Assembly: GCA_009103225.1 (NCBI GenBank)
Contig: RHPI01003330.1
Coordinates: forward strand, 626,772 to 690,771
From: Chlorokybus atmophyticus
Taxonomy: Eukaryota > Streptophyta > Chlorokybophyceae > Chlorokybales > Chlorokybaceae
Reading direction: 5' to 3'
DNA length: 64,000 bases
Made by a program: the position numbers and the translations under genes. Shown in pieces: positions 35,845-47,810 of this stretch. The notes under the pieces are model-generated. The model did no database searches, had not been told where the DNA came from, and saw nothing but the letters and a program-made list of their open reading frames with translations. Positions within the stretch are counted from its first letter, which is position 1, and each line of letters opens with the position of its first letter.

Positions 35845-37632
35845 ATGGGCACTGCGGGGGCGGCGGCGGCGGCGGGAAAGGAGGGGGCGGCAGGGGGTCA
35901 GCGGCGTGATGGACGCACTGCGAGCCAGCTGCGGCCCATGGATTGCAGGCGGGGTTTGCTTAGCAGGGCGGACGGGTCCGCCCGCTGGTCGCAAGGTGGA
36001 ATCAAAACGAGTTTTGCGTGTGAACTTGGTTGCGTAGTGCCAGCGTGCATGTAGCCTTTCTCTGCAACAGCGTTTGTTGTTGTAAGTGAAAATCATCAAA
36101 GCTTGCCATGCACATCGCTTGGCCATGCTTGTGCAATCTATAATCTAGGACAGATTCAATTCATGCACTCAGTCTGTCTATGGCATCTCACCTCAGTTCA
36201 GTTCAAATACTGCTCACTGTCCAAACAATGAGAGTATTACGTACGTTGGCCGTTGGCGAGCCTTTACGTAACGTGATGTCGGCATCTTTTGCATGTCACG
36301 AGGTTCACCAAGTTGAGTGACGTTGTCATTTACCGTCGATTTTCCTACCTGCTTTTCTCCACTTACAATCTTGACATCCATAATCTCATAAACCGTCTTT
36401 GTTTGCGCTTTTGATTGTGCCAAGAGTTATTTGTATTTGTAGCTACGCATATACGATTGACATTGGTTGGCTGTGCTGGCGGCATGCACTCGTGTGTTAA
36501 GACTTGCAAGATTCGCAGGCAAAACCACAGTGTTGGCTGCTGTGTACGGACCCCGAGGACTCCCGGCCAAGCGCGAAAATGCAGAGACAGCTGTGCTGGA
36601 AGTACTGGTGAAGCCGCAGACTGGCACTGGTGGTAAGGCTGATCAAAAGGTTGTGGCTCAGCCGTCATGTCTCAGTCATGTTTCTTCACAACTTATTGGT
36701 TGCATTTTGCAGGTCCCGCCGACAGGGAGCTGGAGCAGTTCATTAGAGGAACACTCACCCACATAGTGTTGCTGAGTCTTCATCCGCGGACAGGCATATC
36801 TGTGGTTTTGCAGGTGGACAGATTCTGCTGTGGGTATGACGAATGCACGAGCGCTTGCCTAACGAACAGCGTGTATCACAGGTAGTCAACGACGATGGGT
36901 CCGTACTGGTGTGCGCCATCAATGCTGCATGCGCTGCGCTTGTGGATGCTGGTGTACCGCTCAAAGGCATACTTGGTATTTGATAATTACTCTTCGACGC
37001 TTGCTGGTATGAATGTTTTGAATGTCGGTGCACATACGACTTGATGTATAATTCGTAACAGCTGCTGCATCGTGCTTCTACGACTCGCAAGGAGCGCTCT
37101 CATTGGATCCTGACCAGAAAGAGAGCCAAGTACGCACATGCAGATGCACAGCCGTATTACATGCAAAATTCTGTCCCTGGGTCGACTTGTGTACAAGTAA
37201 GGTCTACGCTATTGTAGAGAAACTGAACTCGTCATGTCTTGTGCATAGTCAGCACGGGCAGAGCTCTGTCTTACCTTCCGATGTGAACCACCACAAGCGT
37301 CAGGTCATTCCAACAAGGAAACCAGTAGCCTTGTCAGCTCAGATACTAGAGGACACCTTACTGGTTTGTGGTGCATCATGGACTGTGTTGTTGCTGTGTA
37401 CTTATTCTCACATCAGGACAGCAAATCTCAGCTGGCTATCTGTTGCGCAGAGGCCGAGTTTCTGGCAAGCTTAGCTGCAGGGCATGCAGCTTCCAAGTCT
37501 GTGGCTTCCTTCTTGACCACCAGCTTTGACAGCCAAAAGGTAGAGTGCATGCTTGCCGCTGTTGGGTTTGCTGATTGCTCAAGCAAGCATCAGTTGCTGA
37601 TACGAGCATTGCTCAGCAGCCACCAGATGTGA
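35845..37632 (+). CDS. RRP46: Exosome core subunit RRP46 (EXOSC5)
   Basis: RRP46 is an RNase PH-like ring subunit of the RNA exosome, which trims and degrades RNA. Exons: 35845-35995, 36519-36632, 36713-36813, 36882-36975, 37062-37129, and a last exon of about 37318-37632, giving about 280 residues. The family pattern is clear: [107 protein letters not shown]. The phosphorolytic Arg/Asp set of bacterial RNase PH is not obvious, as in eukaryotic relatives, so the ring role is structural. The acceptor of the last exon (37318) is uncertain. That exon reads [19 protein letters not shown] and is followed by a diverged tail to the stop. Confidence 0.88.
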
Positions 37633-38256
37633 CAGCTGGGACATGAGAGAAAGTTGCATCAGCTGCAAGCAGCCAGCATGCACATAAGCAAGCTGTGGCT
37701 GTGGAACCATGCAACGGCAAGGCGCGGGCCGTGCAATCGCCAAGAAGGCACCACAAAGTCAAGCAGAGAGCAGGGTTAAACTGAATGAAACCAAGGCACT
37801 CAAAGCTTGCAGCCTTTGAGCAGGATGCTTTCAAAGAACACGTCCATACATGACACTACAGGAACGCGTGGTGTGGAGATGACCACGACGAGGTGTAAGC
37901 ACATCCGCAAGATTTAGACGCTATGCTGCGGCGATGCAGTGCCGCTGCTGGTCACAGGGCAGAGTGTCTGCAGCGACTTTCGCTTGATTGTTCAAGCAGT
38001 GTGCCACACTGTCACAGCAGTGTTACAGCTGATTGGGACGTTTACCATGCGGTTTGGTATGTCCTCCACAACGTGGATGCACATGAAAATGGTTGCAATG
38101 TCACATTGTAATGACAGCCGCAAGCATGATGAGCGCATTAGTATCTGCACAAATCAAGTCAATGCCATGGAGTTGAGACTGCGACCCAGTATTGAATGCC
38201 CAGGGAATACGCGCAACAGAACTTGCAACGGTATTGTCCGCATTATGGGTGTGCCT
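37633..38256. other. Convergent intergenic region, no gene seen
   Basis: It lies between the 3' ends of RRP46 and the Lys-rich gene. Nothing with support. Confidence 0.5.
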
Positions 38257-39571
38257 TCAAGTGTTGAAGAACTCTGATAACCTGACTGGACCCTTCTCCT
38301 CCGTCCGTTTCTTCTTGCCCTTTGAATGAGAGCTATCACTACCATTACTGCTACTGCTGGAGCTACTGCTATCGCTAGAGTCCCGCTTCCTTCGCTTCTT
38401 GTCCTTACTGCTCCGCTTGCGCTTCCCCCCGTCATCGTCATCCTCATCCTTGTCACCCTTCTCGTCTCGGCTTCGCTTCTTCTGCAAGGAGATGCACACA
38501 GAACAAAGGCTGGTAAGAACACGTGTCATGTAAAAGGTTTGGCTAAATGGTGCGATCCAACCAGCAGTAGTTTGCATACCCTCTTGTCTTTTTGGGACCT
38601 TTCCTTCTCCTTCTCCTTTTCGCGCCTCTTCTCCTTTCTGCCTGACAGAACCGCTTCTGTCAGCTAAAGTTTTCCTCCACAGCCATGTTGTTTACAAGAT
38701 GCACGTGTAAGCACATACATTATGTATGCAATGCTAACATGCAGGCAGCAAACAGTTGTCTGATTGTTTTCGCAACTATTCATGATGCAATTGCTCTACA
38801 CCGCACACAAGCTTTTGTACAGGCACAGGCACACACGAGCGCACAATCATGGCATGTGATGTACACATGCTCACATACATGAACAACCAAACAACCCAAC
38901 GCGCAAACAATCAAGGCACACATAAATGCACACGCTTGCTTTGGGCTGAGCACGCAAGCAAGCACAAGCACCATCACGTACGCTTCTTGGAACTGTCTTT
39001 GTCCGATTTCTTCCTGTTGTTCGACCCGCGCGATAACCTTCCCGCACGCTCCTTATCCAGCTGAGCACGGTACAGACGCATCTCTCTCTCCTCATCCATA
39101 CCCAACGCGTCCTTCTTCTTGGCATCCTCCTGAAAGCGCATATTATCATATGTGCATGTCGCAACCCTAAAACATCACCATCAACAAAATACAAAAGAGC
39201 AATACCGCTACACAGCACTTGACAAGCTCACTTTGGCCAATGACTGACATGATGCACTCTATGTACTCTTATAGTGTACCTTTTTCTCAGCCTTCCACTC
39301 CTCCCAACTCTTCCTTTCACCCGCCTGCAATGCTGCGAGACGTGCAGCATGCCACTCAGGCGAATGCCATGTTGCATCAACCTGTTTAGGACACAATTCG
39401 CAAATAGTGTCTTGATGCATATCAACCGTTGATGGTGTGCAGAGCGACAAGAACAAAGCGGCGTAAAGGCCTATTGTGACTCACCATGCCATCTTCAATG
39501 ACGTCTGGCGCATCAGAGGCGGTGGCTCCTCGCGCGGCCTGCATTTGCTTGTGCTGCGCATTCTTCCCCAT
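38257..39571 (-). CDS. Lys/Ser-rich nuclear-type protein of unknown function
   Basis: Five exons (39571-39485, 39381-39280, 39129-38982, 38641-38580, 38481-38257) join in phase to 207 residues. The N-terminal half is ordered and looks conserved in plants: MGKNAQHKQMQAARG, VDATWHSPEWHAARLAAL, SWEEWKAEKK, DEEREMRLYRAQLDKERA. The second half is a charged low-complexity tail: alternating Lys/Arg/Glu, then a run of Asp and of Ser (DSSDSSSSSSSSNGSDSS), then a Lys-rich end and the closing sequence GPVRLSEFFNT. Such tails are common in splicing-associated and nucleolar proteins, so a nuclear place is inferred. I cannot name the family with confidence. Confidence 0.75.
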
Positions 39572-40310
39572 GGCTGCAAGATTTGCTCGGAATCAGACCT
39601 AGAGCACAACATTGGACTGAGCACGTCTGAACTGGGTGACTTACAACAACCAGTCAGCTAGTTTACCAGCACAACAAGACAGAAGCTCATGTCTGTTGGT
39701 ACATACAGCAACGAGGATGCGAACATGGAAACTTGGAGCCACAAGGCACAGATCAGCAATGCACACACAGCTCAAACTGACAACAACCCTCCAGACAGCC
39801 CTTACCGCTGCTGGCCGCAGGAAGTGTTTATTCTCCGTCCCTGCACGCAAAAACTTTCTCGCTCGGCAATTGCAAATTCGAGCAAAGTACGCTAGCCTAT
39901 GCGGCATAAACGCTGATCAGTGTGTCTCATCTCCATTTAATGCGCGACAGTACTAACTCCCCCGCCGCCGCCGCCGCAATCCCTGCCGCCGCTCATGCCC
40001 TCAACTACCCCAGATGACGCCTGCACGGTATCTTGATGCTGGATGTCAAGGCCAAGTAACTGCTGAAAGCGATATACATTGCTGGTTGATGATACCGAAG
40101 CTCTTTCGCGCGCTTTCAGTGCATTAGGGTTTGCAGTCGCAAATTGTGGAGGCGGCGGCAGCGGCGGCGGCGGCGGCGGCGGCAACGTCGGTGCCGCCGG
40201 CGGCGTGGTCAGCAAACAGGCGATTACGTTTGTCTCAGGTGTAGTGGCGCTTACCCTCTTCCACAAGACAACAAAGGGACTGCAGGAGTGAGGGTGTGCA
40301 GGGCTCCCCA
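39572..40310. promoter_or_regulatory. Divergent promoter and 5' region, with a GGC-repeat tract
   Basis: This region separates the starts of the Lys-rich gene (-) and the HD2 gene (+). A GGC/GCC tract lies at 40147-40190, probably in the HD2 5' UTR. Open frames on both strands through this tract are composition artefacts. Confidence 0.4.
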
Positions 40311-42943
40311 ATGTCGGGCATCAGCTTTTGGGGGGCGGAGCTGCCGGCTGCTGGCGGCAGCAAGGCCGCCCCCCTGAATGTGGCTGTGCGGGGAGGTTTC
40401 TTGCATGTCACGCAGCTGGCCTTGAAGAGCGGGAGCAGGGCGATGGTCGAGGTTGAGGTCGGCTCCGGCAAGGACGCCAAGCGCTACGTGCTCGGCACCC
40501 TGCGGAAGGACACCGTCGACCACATCTCCCTCGACCTGCTGTTCGACTCCGACTTCAAGTTGCACTTGTCTGGTGACGCCTCAGTGCATGCCGTCGGGTA
40601 TCGCACCAACCGGCTTTCATCGTCAGAACCCGCACAGCAAGCAGAAACTGGTAAGCAGCAACGCGTGCACAATGTCTGTGCTTGCTACTGGTCACATTGC
40701 AGTCATTGTCTTGCACCGACTCATGCTTGTCAACGCTTTCTCCACCATTCGTGCATGCATGGAGCCTTGGCTATGGCGTCAGTATGCCAGAGCCTTGCTT
40801 ATGTCGCAAAGCCCAACTTGTTGTTTGCATGTGCGTGCAGCCAAGGCCGGTGCCAAAGCAGAGGCTCCGGCACCTTCAAGTACAGCGGCCGCGCAACCAG
40901 CAAAGCCAGCCAAGCCTGTGAAGCCAGCACAGCCCTCACCCGCCAAACCTGGGAAGCCCAGCGTTTTTGACATACCTGTGGAAGGGGACGACGATGACGA
41001 CGAGGATGATGAAGACTTCAACAGCGATATGGTATGGGCCACACGCATCAAGTCAGTCTTGTCAGATTGCAGTGGACGCGATGATAAAAACATATTCCTC
41101 GTACTGAATGCCAACTGGCATGACAGACACACACAACCCATAGAATTTGAGCGTCCACTGCAGGTTTATGCACTAATTGGCGAATTGCATCATTGTGAGT
41201 ACTTGCCCATCACCTCAGTAGCCATGTTGCGTGGTGGTAGACGCTATGATGAAAGCATATTCCTCGTACTGATTGCCGAAAGGCATGACAGACACAACCA
41301 TAGGAAGAGTTTGAGCGTCTACTTCAGGTTCACTTGTCGCACATTGTCATAAACATTTCGCCCGTTATCTTGGTATGCATGTTGACGTGTTAGACGCTAT
41401 GATAGAAGCATATTCCTCGTACTGAGTGCCAATTGGCATGACAGACACGTACAACCCATAGAATTTGAGCGTCTAACCTTTTCTGGACACATATACTCTA
41501 CGCAGGTTGGATTCTATTCGCTGCATTGCCGCGAGCATTTGTGAATGTTTCCATGCCTGCATCAGGCGTGTTATGACTAAAGCTTGTGGCTGGAGGTCAA
41601 CACCATCCGCACATCAGTTGCAAGCGTGTGCGTGTGCGTGTATTCTGCAACCATCGTCGTGTGTTCGTTGATGGCACCGTGTCTGTGGCAGGACGATGAA
41701 CTTGAGGGGGACTTTGATCTGGAGGGTGATGATGAGGACGAAGAAGATGACGATGACGATGACGATGACGGTGAGGAAGGTGATTTGGAGGGCGACGACG
41801 ACGAAGAGGGCGATGAAGGTGATGAAGACGATGAGTTCGACGACGACGACGACGATGACGAGGTACATTGCGTTTGCTATTTGTTGGCTGTCTTTGCGCT
41901 TGCTCTTCACCGTCGTAACCTGTCATGGAAGGGTGGAGTGTTTCTCTTTGGTGACGAGTCAGATGGTGACCTCTTCAGTGAAGAGGTGCGGTATTGGGGT
42001 GCAGGATAGGACTGTCGGGCCGCTTGTCGCCCGAGAGGAGGGGGACGTGAGGGTGGGAGTTAACCATGGAGGGAACGTGAGGGTTGGGAGAGGATGGGGT
42101 GTTATCCGCAGTGCGCAGGCTGTTTGCAGCGTGAGGCAACTAAGACGACAACGGTTGCTGGTATGATTTCTAATATGCTCTGTGTATACAGGATGATGAG
42201 GAAGAAGAGCAGGCACCGGCAAAGAAACAAAAGCTTGCAAGCGGAAAAGGTGAATTCTTTCTTGCCTAAGCAGGTGCATGACTTTCTTCGCAGCACTTGT
42301 ACATCCGTACAATTCCAAACCGTTTGGCGTTGTGCAGGAGCCACTCCAGCCAAGCAAGCCAATGGTGCTACGCCAGCAAAGGTACATCGCGTTCGCATGC
42401 GAGTGTATCTGTGCGTTTAGTGCGCAGCACCCAACTAGCTTGCTGTTCTGCAGCCTGGGAAAGGGATGCCAAGCAAAACACCCGCAAACACTCCTGCCAA
42501 GAGTCCTGGACAAACACCTGCGAAGCCATCTGACAAAACTCCAGCAAAGCCAGCGAATTCGAAGTCTCCTGCAAAGACACCGGCTAAACCTGCTGCGAGT
42601 ACACCCAAAACCCCAGCTGCAAAGACACCATTGACTGGCAACAAATGCGACACATGCGACAGGTATTGTTGTTATGGTGCTGCATGTTGTTGCGGTACCA
42701 GTTTGGAGCGCTATGACTGCCAACTATAATCTCGTTAACCTGACCTGCCTCACCGAGGCTTGACAGAAAACAATGATAACCTGATGAGCGCTCGTGTAGC
42801 ATTGTGTCCTTGTCTGACTTGCACAGCACACAATACCTCCAACGTTCTCTTGTACACTTACACATCGGCTTGTACGCAGGACTTTTGTCAATCCCACCGC
42901 TTTGCAACAACATCAGACAGCCAAGCATAGTGCAAAGAAGTGA
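40311..42943 (+). CDS. HD2-type nucleoplasmin-fold chromatin protein with a C2H2 finger
   Basis: HD2 proteins are plant-lineage nucleolar chromatin factors often called histone deacetylases, though catalysis is debated. Seven exons (40311-40650, 40841-41031, 41692-41862, 42192-42249, 42338-42381, 42454-42662, 42880-42943) join in phase to 358 residues. The N-terminal nucleoplasmin-like domain starts with ISFWGAEL, close to the family's MEFWG start, and continues with GGFLHVTQLALKSG, YVLGTLRKD and SLDLLFDSDFKLHLSGD. A Lys/Pro/Ala linker and a long Asp/Glu tract follow, then about ten T-P-A-K-type repeats like those of linker-histone tails. A C2H2 finger, split by the last intron, ends the protein: CDTCDRTFVNPTALQQHQT then AKH. 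The family's conserved His and the finger ligands (C-x2-C, H-x4-H) are visible or consistent. No FKBP domain is present. Confidence 0.92.
41080..41480 (+). repeat. Three diverged tandem repeats in intron 2 of the HD2 gene
   Basis: Three units of about 80-90 bp, starting near 41078, 41240 and 41393, share CATATTCCTCGTACTGA, GGCATGACAGACAC and TTTGAGCGTC, at about 155-bp spacing. They are imperfect, so not a recent expansion. They lie wholly inside the intron. Confidence 0.85.
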
Positions 42944-44147
42944 TTGCATACTGCGCGTAGAAGGTAGCGGTGTGAAGTCCATTTACTGCTACACATGCTG
43001 TCACCAGGGCCTGGTGTACAACAGTGCCAACGGGAATCCAGTTGTGAGTTAGGGCTGCCTTCACCTTGCTGCAAACATCCAACGCACATGCAAGGGTGGC
43101 TGGCACGCGATCAGCAGTTCTTGTAGATAGCGAGATGGTGTAGGTAGTGCTGAGCACGCAGCACCAGTGCTCGACAATTTTGTGTAGCCTGTCTATGCCT
43201 GATTGTTATGTCTGTTGGTTGCAGCATAGGCTTGCCATAGCACTGCTAGAGGCTCTCATGTAATTTATACCTTGTCTTGACACCTGTCATGGCTGGTATC
43301 AGACAGATCGTCTCGTGTGAGAATATTGCATTGCCTGTACCATGTTAGTGGTGACGCCAATCAATGTAATGATGATAGGTGGGAAACAAAGAGTAACAAA
43401 GGGTTGAACATTCTAGCCGAGCTTACGCAGATTGCTTTGAACCAATACTATATGTTGTTACATGCAAACTTTCCGAAGGCACATTCTATCCTTGGCACAA
43501 CTTTTTGTATGGCAATAATGTACAAGCATTACTCTTTGCTTTAAACATTGGTGCTTGCATTCTTGCAAGGCACATGCAATTTGCATGATTCCTTCGTCTG
43601 ATGTGTCTTTTACTTATACTCCATTCAAACCTCCGTATGGCAAGGACCATTGCGTTTAAAAAAGTGAGTGATTATGTGCTATTTACAAGAGATGACATAA
43701 GCTCAGCGGTACAAAAGACTATAAGTGGTTACAAGCAACGGCTCACGTTGATACATTAAAAGCTTTTCAAAAGTACCGATGCAATGAGCAATTTAATAAC
43801 AGAGCTTCGTAGAATGATAGTAGCTTGCAAATAACATACAATGTCTTATTATCATTCTGAATGATAATTGCTGGTGCCTTGTCATTGATTCAGTGCGATT
43901 GACTCAAGCAATCATTCATCATTGCTTCGCAAATTGTGGACATGACTCCAACAAATTGGAATGCAATTGATGGGCGACAACGCATGTTGCACATGTGATA
44001 CAAAGCCCTTCAAGGAACATGATGCGGCATCACTGATGCCGTGCCCAAAAACCAGGCCCCCAAATAGTCGTGCTGAACACATTCTGACACTTCCCAGCAA
44101 CACACGGCCATCCTTGCAAGCGAGATGCTTTAGGCGAGGGCGCATGC
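42944..44147. other. AT-richer intergenic region, no gene seen
   Basis: From about 43300 to 43900 the base composition is clearly more AT-rich than around it. It has no long open frame and only short inverted matches near 43840-43870. Confidence 0.5.
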
Positions 44148-45589
44148 ATGGGCAATCTGCTAGCTAAAGGCGGCGGCGGCGGCGGCAAGCGGACGTTGGA
44201 AGCGGCGGCGCTGCGTGCAGTCCGCTCGCCCTCCTCATCGCCGCCGCCTCGCGCGGAGCAGTCCGAGCTGCACGCTGCCAACACCACCGCCCATTCTGGC
44301 GAAAAACAACATGGTACACGAAATTGACTCATGCGCTTCCGTGTACGCAGATCAGTAGAGATGCCACTGACATGTATTACATCTCAATCATTCATTGACT
44401 TAGCGAGCGAGTCCGTTAGTGAGTTCATGAGGATGGTGTTGTTGTTGCTGCTGCTGTTGTTGCGTCAACACATGGGTGGCAGTACCGCACCTTTCCATGC
44501 AAGATCGGTACACATGGCTGCTCTCCATCCCTCATGGCACAACGCTAGCATCCGCACGCACACCACCCTTGGGTGTTGATGGTTGCAACCTGTGCCAGTA
44601 CAACAACAACGACAACCATCATCATTGCTGTGACCATGATGATGCAGTCATTGGTGTTGACGATGATAGTCCTGCTTGCTCGTGATAATGTGCTAGGACC
44701 AGTTGAGTCTTAGCACACTCAGTTGCCAGCAGATATACAGACTGACTGTGCCGTTTTTCCGATCACCACAACAGGGGTTGACCAAGAGACAGATATTGCC
44801 AACAATGTTGCTTCGAGTACATCATCCCAAACAGCTGCGCCTGACCCCGCGTATCTCCTCGACCGCAAGAGCGAGAGCCTGGGTCAGATGCTGGCGAAGC
44901 TCGGCGGGGGCATCACCTCGCGCGACTGGGACAGGGACGGGGACAGGCAGGCGCCTGTGAAGCAGAGAGTGCTGCCGGATGGGTTTGAAGCTGAGGGGAA
45001 CATGCGTGTACATGCGCAGGTGAGTGGCGTGGGAGTGGGAAGGCTGCATGTATGTGTATGGGGAGGATGCACACGCACATGCATGCACATACCCATGTGC
45101 GCATTTTTGCGTGTGCATGCGTGACAGGGTCAGGCGTGTGCGTGTGCGTGCATCCCTGTGCTTGCATGCGTACACGTGCACACGTGCGCATGTGCATGTG
45201 TTTTGTATGTGTTTCACTGATATTGACTCGCTTGCCAGCGAAACCCGCGGGCGCCAAGGAAACACCAGCAAGAAGAGGACCCCGAACTGCACCGGTTGTC
45301 CGTTGAGCAATTGCAAGAGCTTTACGCGTTGTCGTGGCGGCAACACGACGCAAAGGCACTCGCTGCCCGCTTTGAGGTGCGTAATTGTTGTTGCCTCTAT
45401 ACCACGCGCAAATGCAATCGTTCGGCATTTAGCAACTGACTGTTTGTATCATGTGTGGCTCTGCAGGTTGATGAGGCCACAGTCAAGCTTGTCCTGCAGC
45501 ACACAGCGCTTCCGGTAGTCACCATGAAGAAAGATCGCAAGTGGGCTGTTGACCCCGCTGAGCAGTCCAACAATGGCGAACGAACTTAG
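44148..45589 (+). CDS. Unknown protein with an N-myristoylation-like start and a helix-turn-helix-like C-terminus
   Basis: Four exons (44148-44313, 44775-45019, 45239-45376, 45467-45589) join in phase to 223 residues. The start MGNLLAKGGGGGGKR fits the N-myristoylation pattern (Gly 2, small residue near 6 is lacking, so only a weak fit) and could instead be a targeting peptide. A middle block is conserved-looking: DPAYLLDRKSESLGQMLAKL then GGGITSRDWDRDGDRQAP. The end has LSVEQLQELYALSWRQHDAK then ALAARFEVDEATVKLVL. That last part has the spacing of neugrin/Rrg9-type helix-turn-helix segments (L-A-x-R-F-x-V-x-x-x-x-V-x-x-x-L). I do not name a function. The splice junctions are all GT-AG and the reading frame is clean. 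Confidence 0.75.
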
Positions 45590-46369
45590 TCATATGTGGG
45601 CATGGGGTTGTGCTGTGTGCAGGACATGCGAGGTGCTATGGTGTCTGTTGAGCAGAAGATCGCAGCTTTTCAGTTAAATGCAATGCCTGGTTGCTGGGCA
45701 TACCATGGCAGGTGGCGGCTTTTGCGAGCACATGCACCCGTGATGTCTCATCGTTACGCGGTTCCTGTGCAGCCACAATCGCTGCGGCTGTTGTGTTGAC
45801 AGATGCCACAGTAGGACCATGTCCTACGCAGGCTTTTGCGGACAGTTCCGTATTATAACAAGATAGTAGTGTTAAGCATTAGACGAAGGTCTTCCACACG
45901 CAATGTTGGCAATATGCTATGCTTGGCACATGGTAGGGGCTGTGCGCATCCAATGTTTGGCCACACGATATACAACTGCGCATGCACATTTTGATACTAG
46001 CTGCGTACCATTTGGTGTCTAGCACATGCTTGCAGGTTCGTTTCACGGTTGTGTAGCTAGTCATGCTGCTTCGCGAGCAAAGATGAACTCCAGCATTGCA
46101 AGCAACATGCATGGCTGAGTGCATTCCAAGGTACAAACCCTCTAGCTGTGTGTGCAGCTACACCATAGGCATGCAGCCCAATTGCCCACATTGCTGCGGC
46201 TCATCTGCTTTCTAGTCCTGTGCTATTGCTCCTGACGTCAGCCATACTGCCTTACAGACGGGGCCATATTAGCTTGCTGTGAAAACATAATTTCTACAGC
46301 TACACAGCGACATGTGGTGATTATGACGAGCAGTTGCAAAGTCTACACAGACGGCAATCATATTTAGGT
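45590..46369. other. Intergenic, nothing seen
   Basis: 3' flank of the preceding gene. No coding or repeat signal with support. Confidence 0.5.
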
Positions 46370-46850
46370 TATCAGTGCATGCTGCTTGATTCCAATGCAG
46401 CAATCATCATGCGTAGGTTAAAACCTGCTTCAAGATAATGCCCATTCTTGCCTAGGAAGTTGCTGCAAGAGACTACTATCGTTGCAATGCATGCAGTGGA
46501 CAACCATTACCACAGACATACACATGCCTAGCACAATAACAAAGGTCATCTGCGCAACGGACGCGCCAACATGCACTCCATGACCACAATATGCATTAAG
46601 CCATACATGCAGCTGCACACACTTCAAAGACAGCTGCTGGTTTCAACGGTTTCAACAACATACTGTAACCAACAGTGCCCCCCTTCTAACACAATTTATT
46701 GTCGTCGTCAGCACCATTCGTTTATTGTCATCGTCAGCACCAGCCCTTTTCCTTTTAGGTGATGTTGTGGCTATTACAAGCTGCCACAACGCCCTTTGCC
46801 GCAGCGTTGTCCTTGAAGTGCGCGACCACACACAGCAACAACAACTATGG
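46370..46850 (-). pseudogene. Decayed partial copy of the CTNNBL1 5' end
   Basis: Blocks match 55220-55690 in order and orientation: GTGCATGCTGC, GAAGTTGCTGCAAGAGACT, ACATGC-type linkers, GTCAGCACCAGCCCT, and GATGTTGTGGCT against the exon 1 GACGTTGTGGCT. The coding part is full of changes and has no open frame. It covers part of intron 1 and part of exon 1. Confidence 0.6.
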
Positions 46851-47002
46851 CCTAGGCAGATGCGTTGCCTGCGCCATACGAGCGTCAACAACCTTGTTTA
46901 AGTGCAAGGCGTCAGGCACAGGCAACAGGATTGCCCAGCGGGGAGGTGCGGGGGGCAAAGGCAGGCAGCGGAGATTGTTGTAGCGGTGCGGTGGGAAGTC
47001 TA

Positions 47003-47810
47003 AGGCTTACTAAGCAACGAGCTTACTCGGTAGGGAGCGTGAGCAGGGAGGCTTCCGCATTGTCCGTCTCCACTTTGGCTGCCCTTAAGGATGGAAACGA
47101 AAAGCCTGGCAGGTGGTGGACGAGCGCGAAAAACCCCACGTGATCGTCGGCTTAGGTTGCAGCCTGCACCTCCTCATGGTTGGAGGGAGTTCTTTTAGCG
47201 AATAGTGTTGGTGGCAACCACGGGTGTTATTCGCATTTATTTAGCTCAAAAACATTGAGCGAGAAATGTGTTGTTTCTTTAAAACACATCCAACGCGGGA
47301 TGTACCAGTCTCCAAAAAAACCACGGAATTCAAAACAAGAGGAATGCGCGATGCCTCAACAACATAAGAAGGGCATTGCGTGATTGAGGCCTGTTGTTTA
47401 GTCCCGTCGCCTAGCAGGCTTACTATGTGGGGAGCTTACTCCGTAGGGAGCGTGCAGCAGGGAGGCTTCCGCATCGTCCATCTTCGCTTCAGTTGCCCTT
47501 GAGGATGGAAATGAAAAGTGCGACAGGTAACAGATGAGCGCAGGCAATCCCATGATCGTCGGCTCCCGCTGCTGCCTACACCTCCTCCTCGTAATTGGAG
47601 GGAGTTTTTACAACAGATAGTATTAATGGCAATCGCAAGTGCACTTGTGTTTTGTTAGCTGAAAAAACATTGAGCGAGGGATGTGTCATTCTTTAAAACA
47701 CACGTAATGAAGCGTGTACTAGGTTTTTAAAAGCATACAAAACTTGGACAGAGGAATGCGCGGTGCCTCAGCAAAGATTGGAAAGGGATTGCGTGATTTG
47801 GGCCTATTAC
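47003..47810. repeat. Diverged tandem duplication with a period of about 413 bp
   Basis: Copy A (47003-47400) and copy B (47416-47810) share AGGCTTACTA, GGTAGGGAGCG against CGTAGGGAGCG, CAGGGAGGCTTCCGCAT, GATCGTCGGCT, TTGGAGGGAGTT, AACATTGAGCGAG, GAGGAATGCGCG and ATTGCGTGATT. Divergence is roughly one base in five, with indels. No intact frame in either copy. Confidence 0.85.

Noticed and set aside
39937-40311. 124-codon minus-strand Pro-rich frame
   Set aside because: Its Pro and Gly runs come from the GGC/GCC tract; no splice partner, no recognisable domain, and it overlaps the HD2 promoter.
41078-41480. Three spaced repeats as a CRISPR-like array
   Set aside because: This is nuclear eukaryotic DNA; units are long, diverged and lie in an intron.
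41597-42166. Long frames of His/Arg or Met/Thr on both strands
   Set aside because: They are shadows of the Asp/Glu codons in the HD2 acidic exon.
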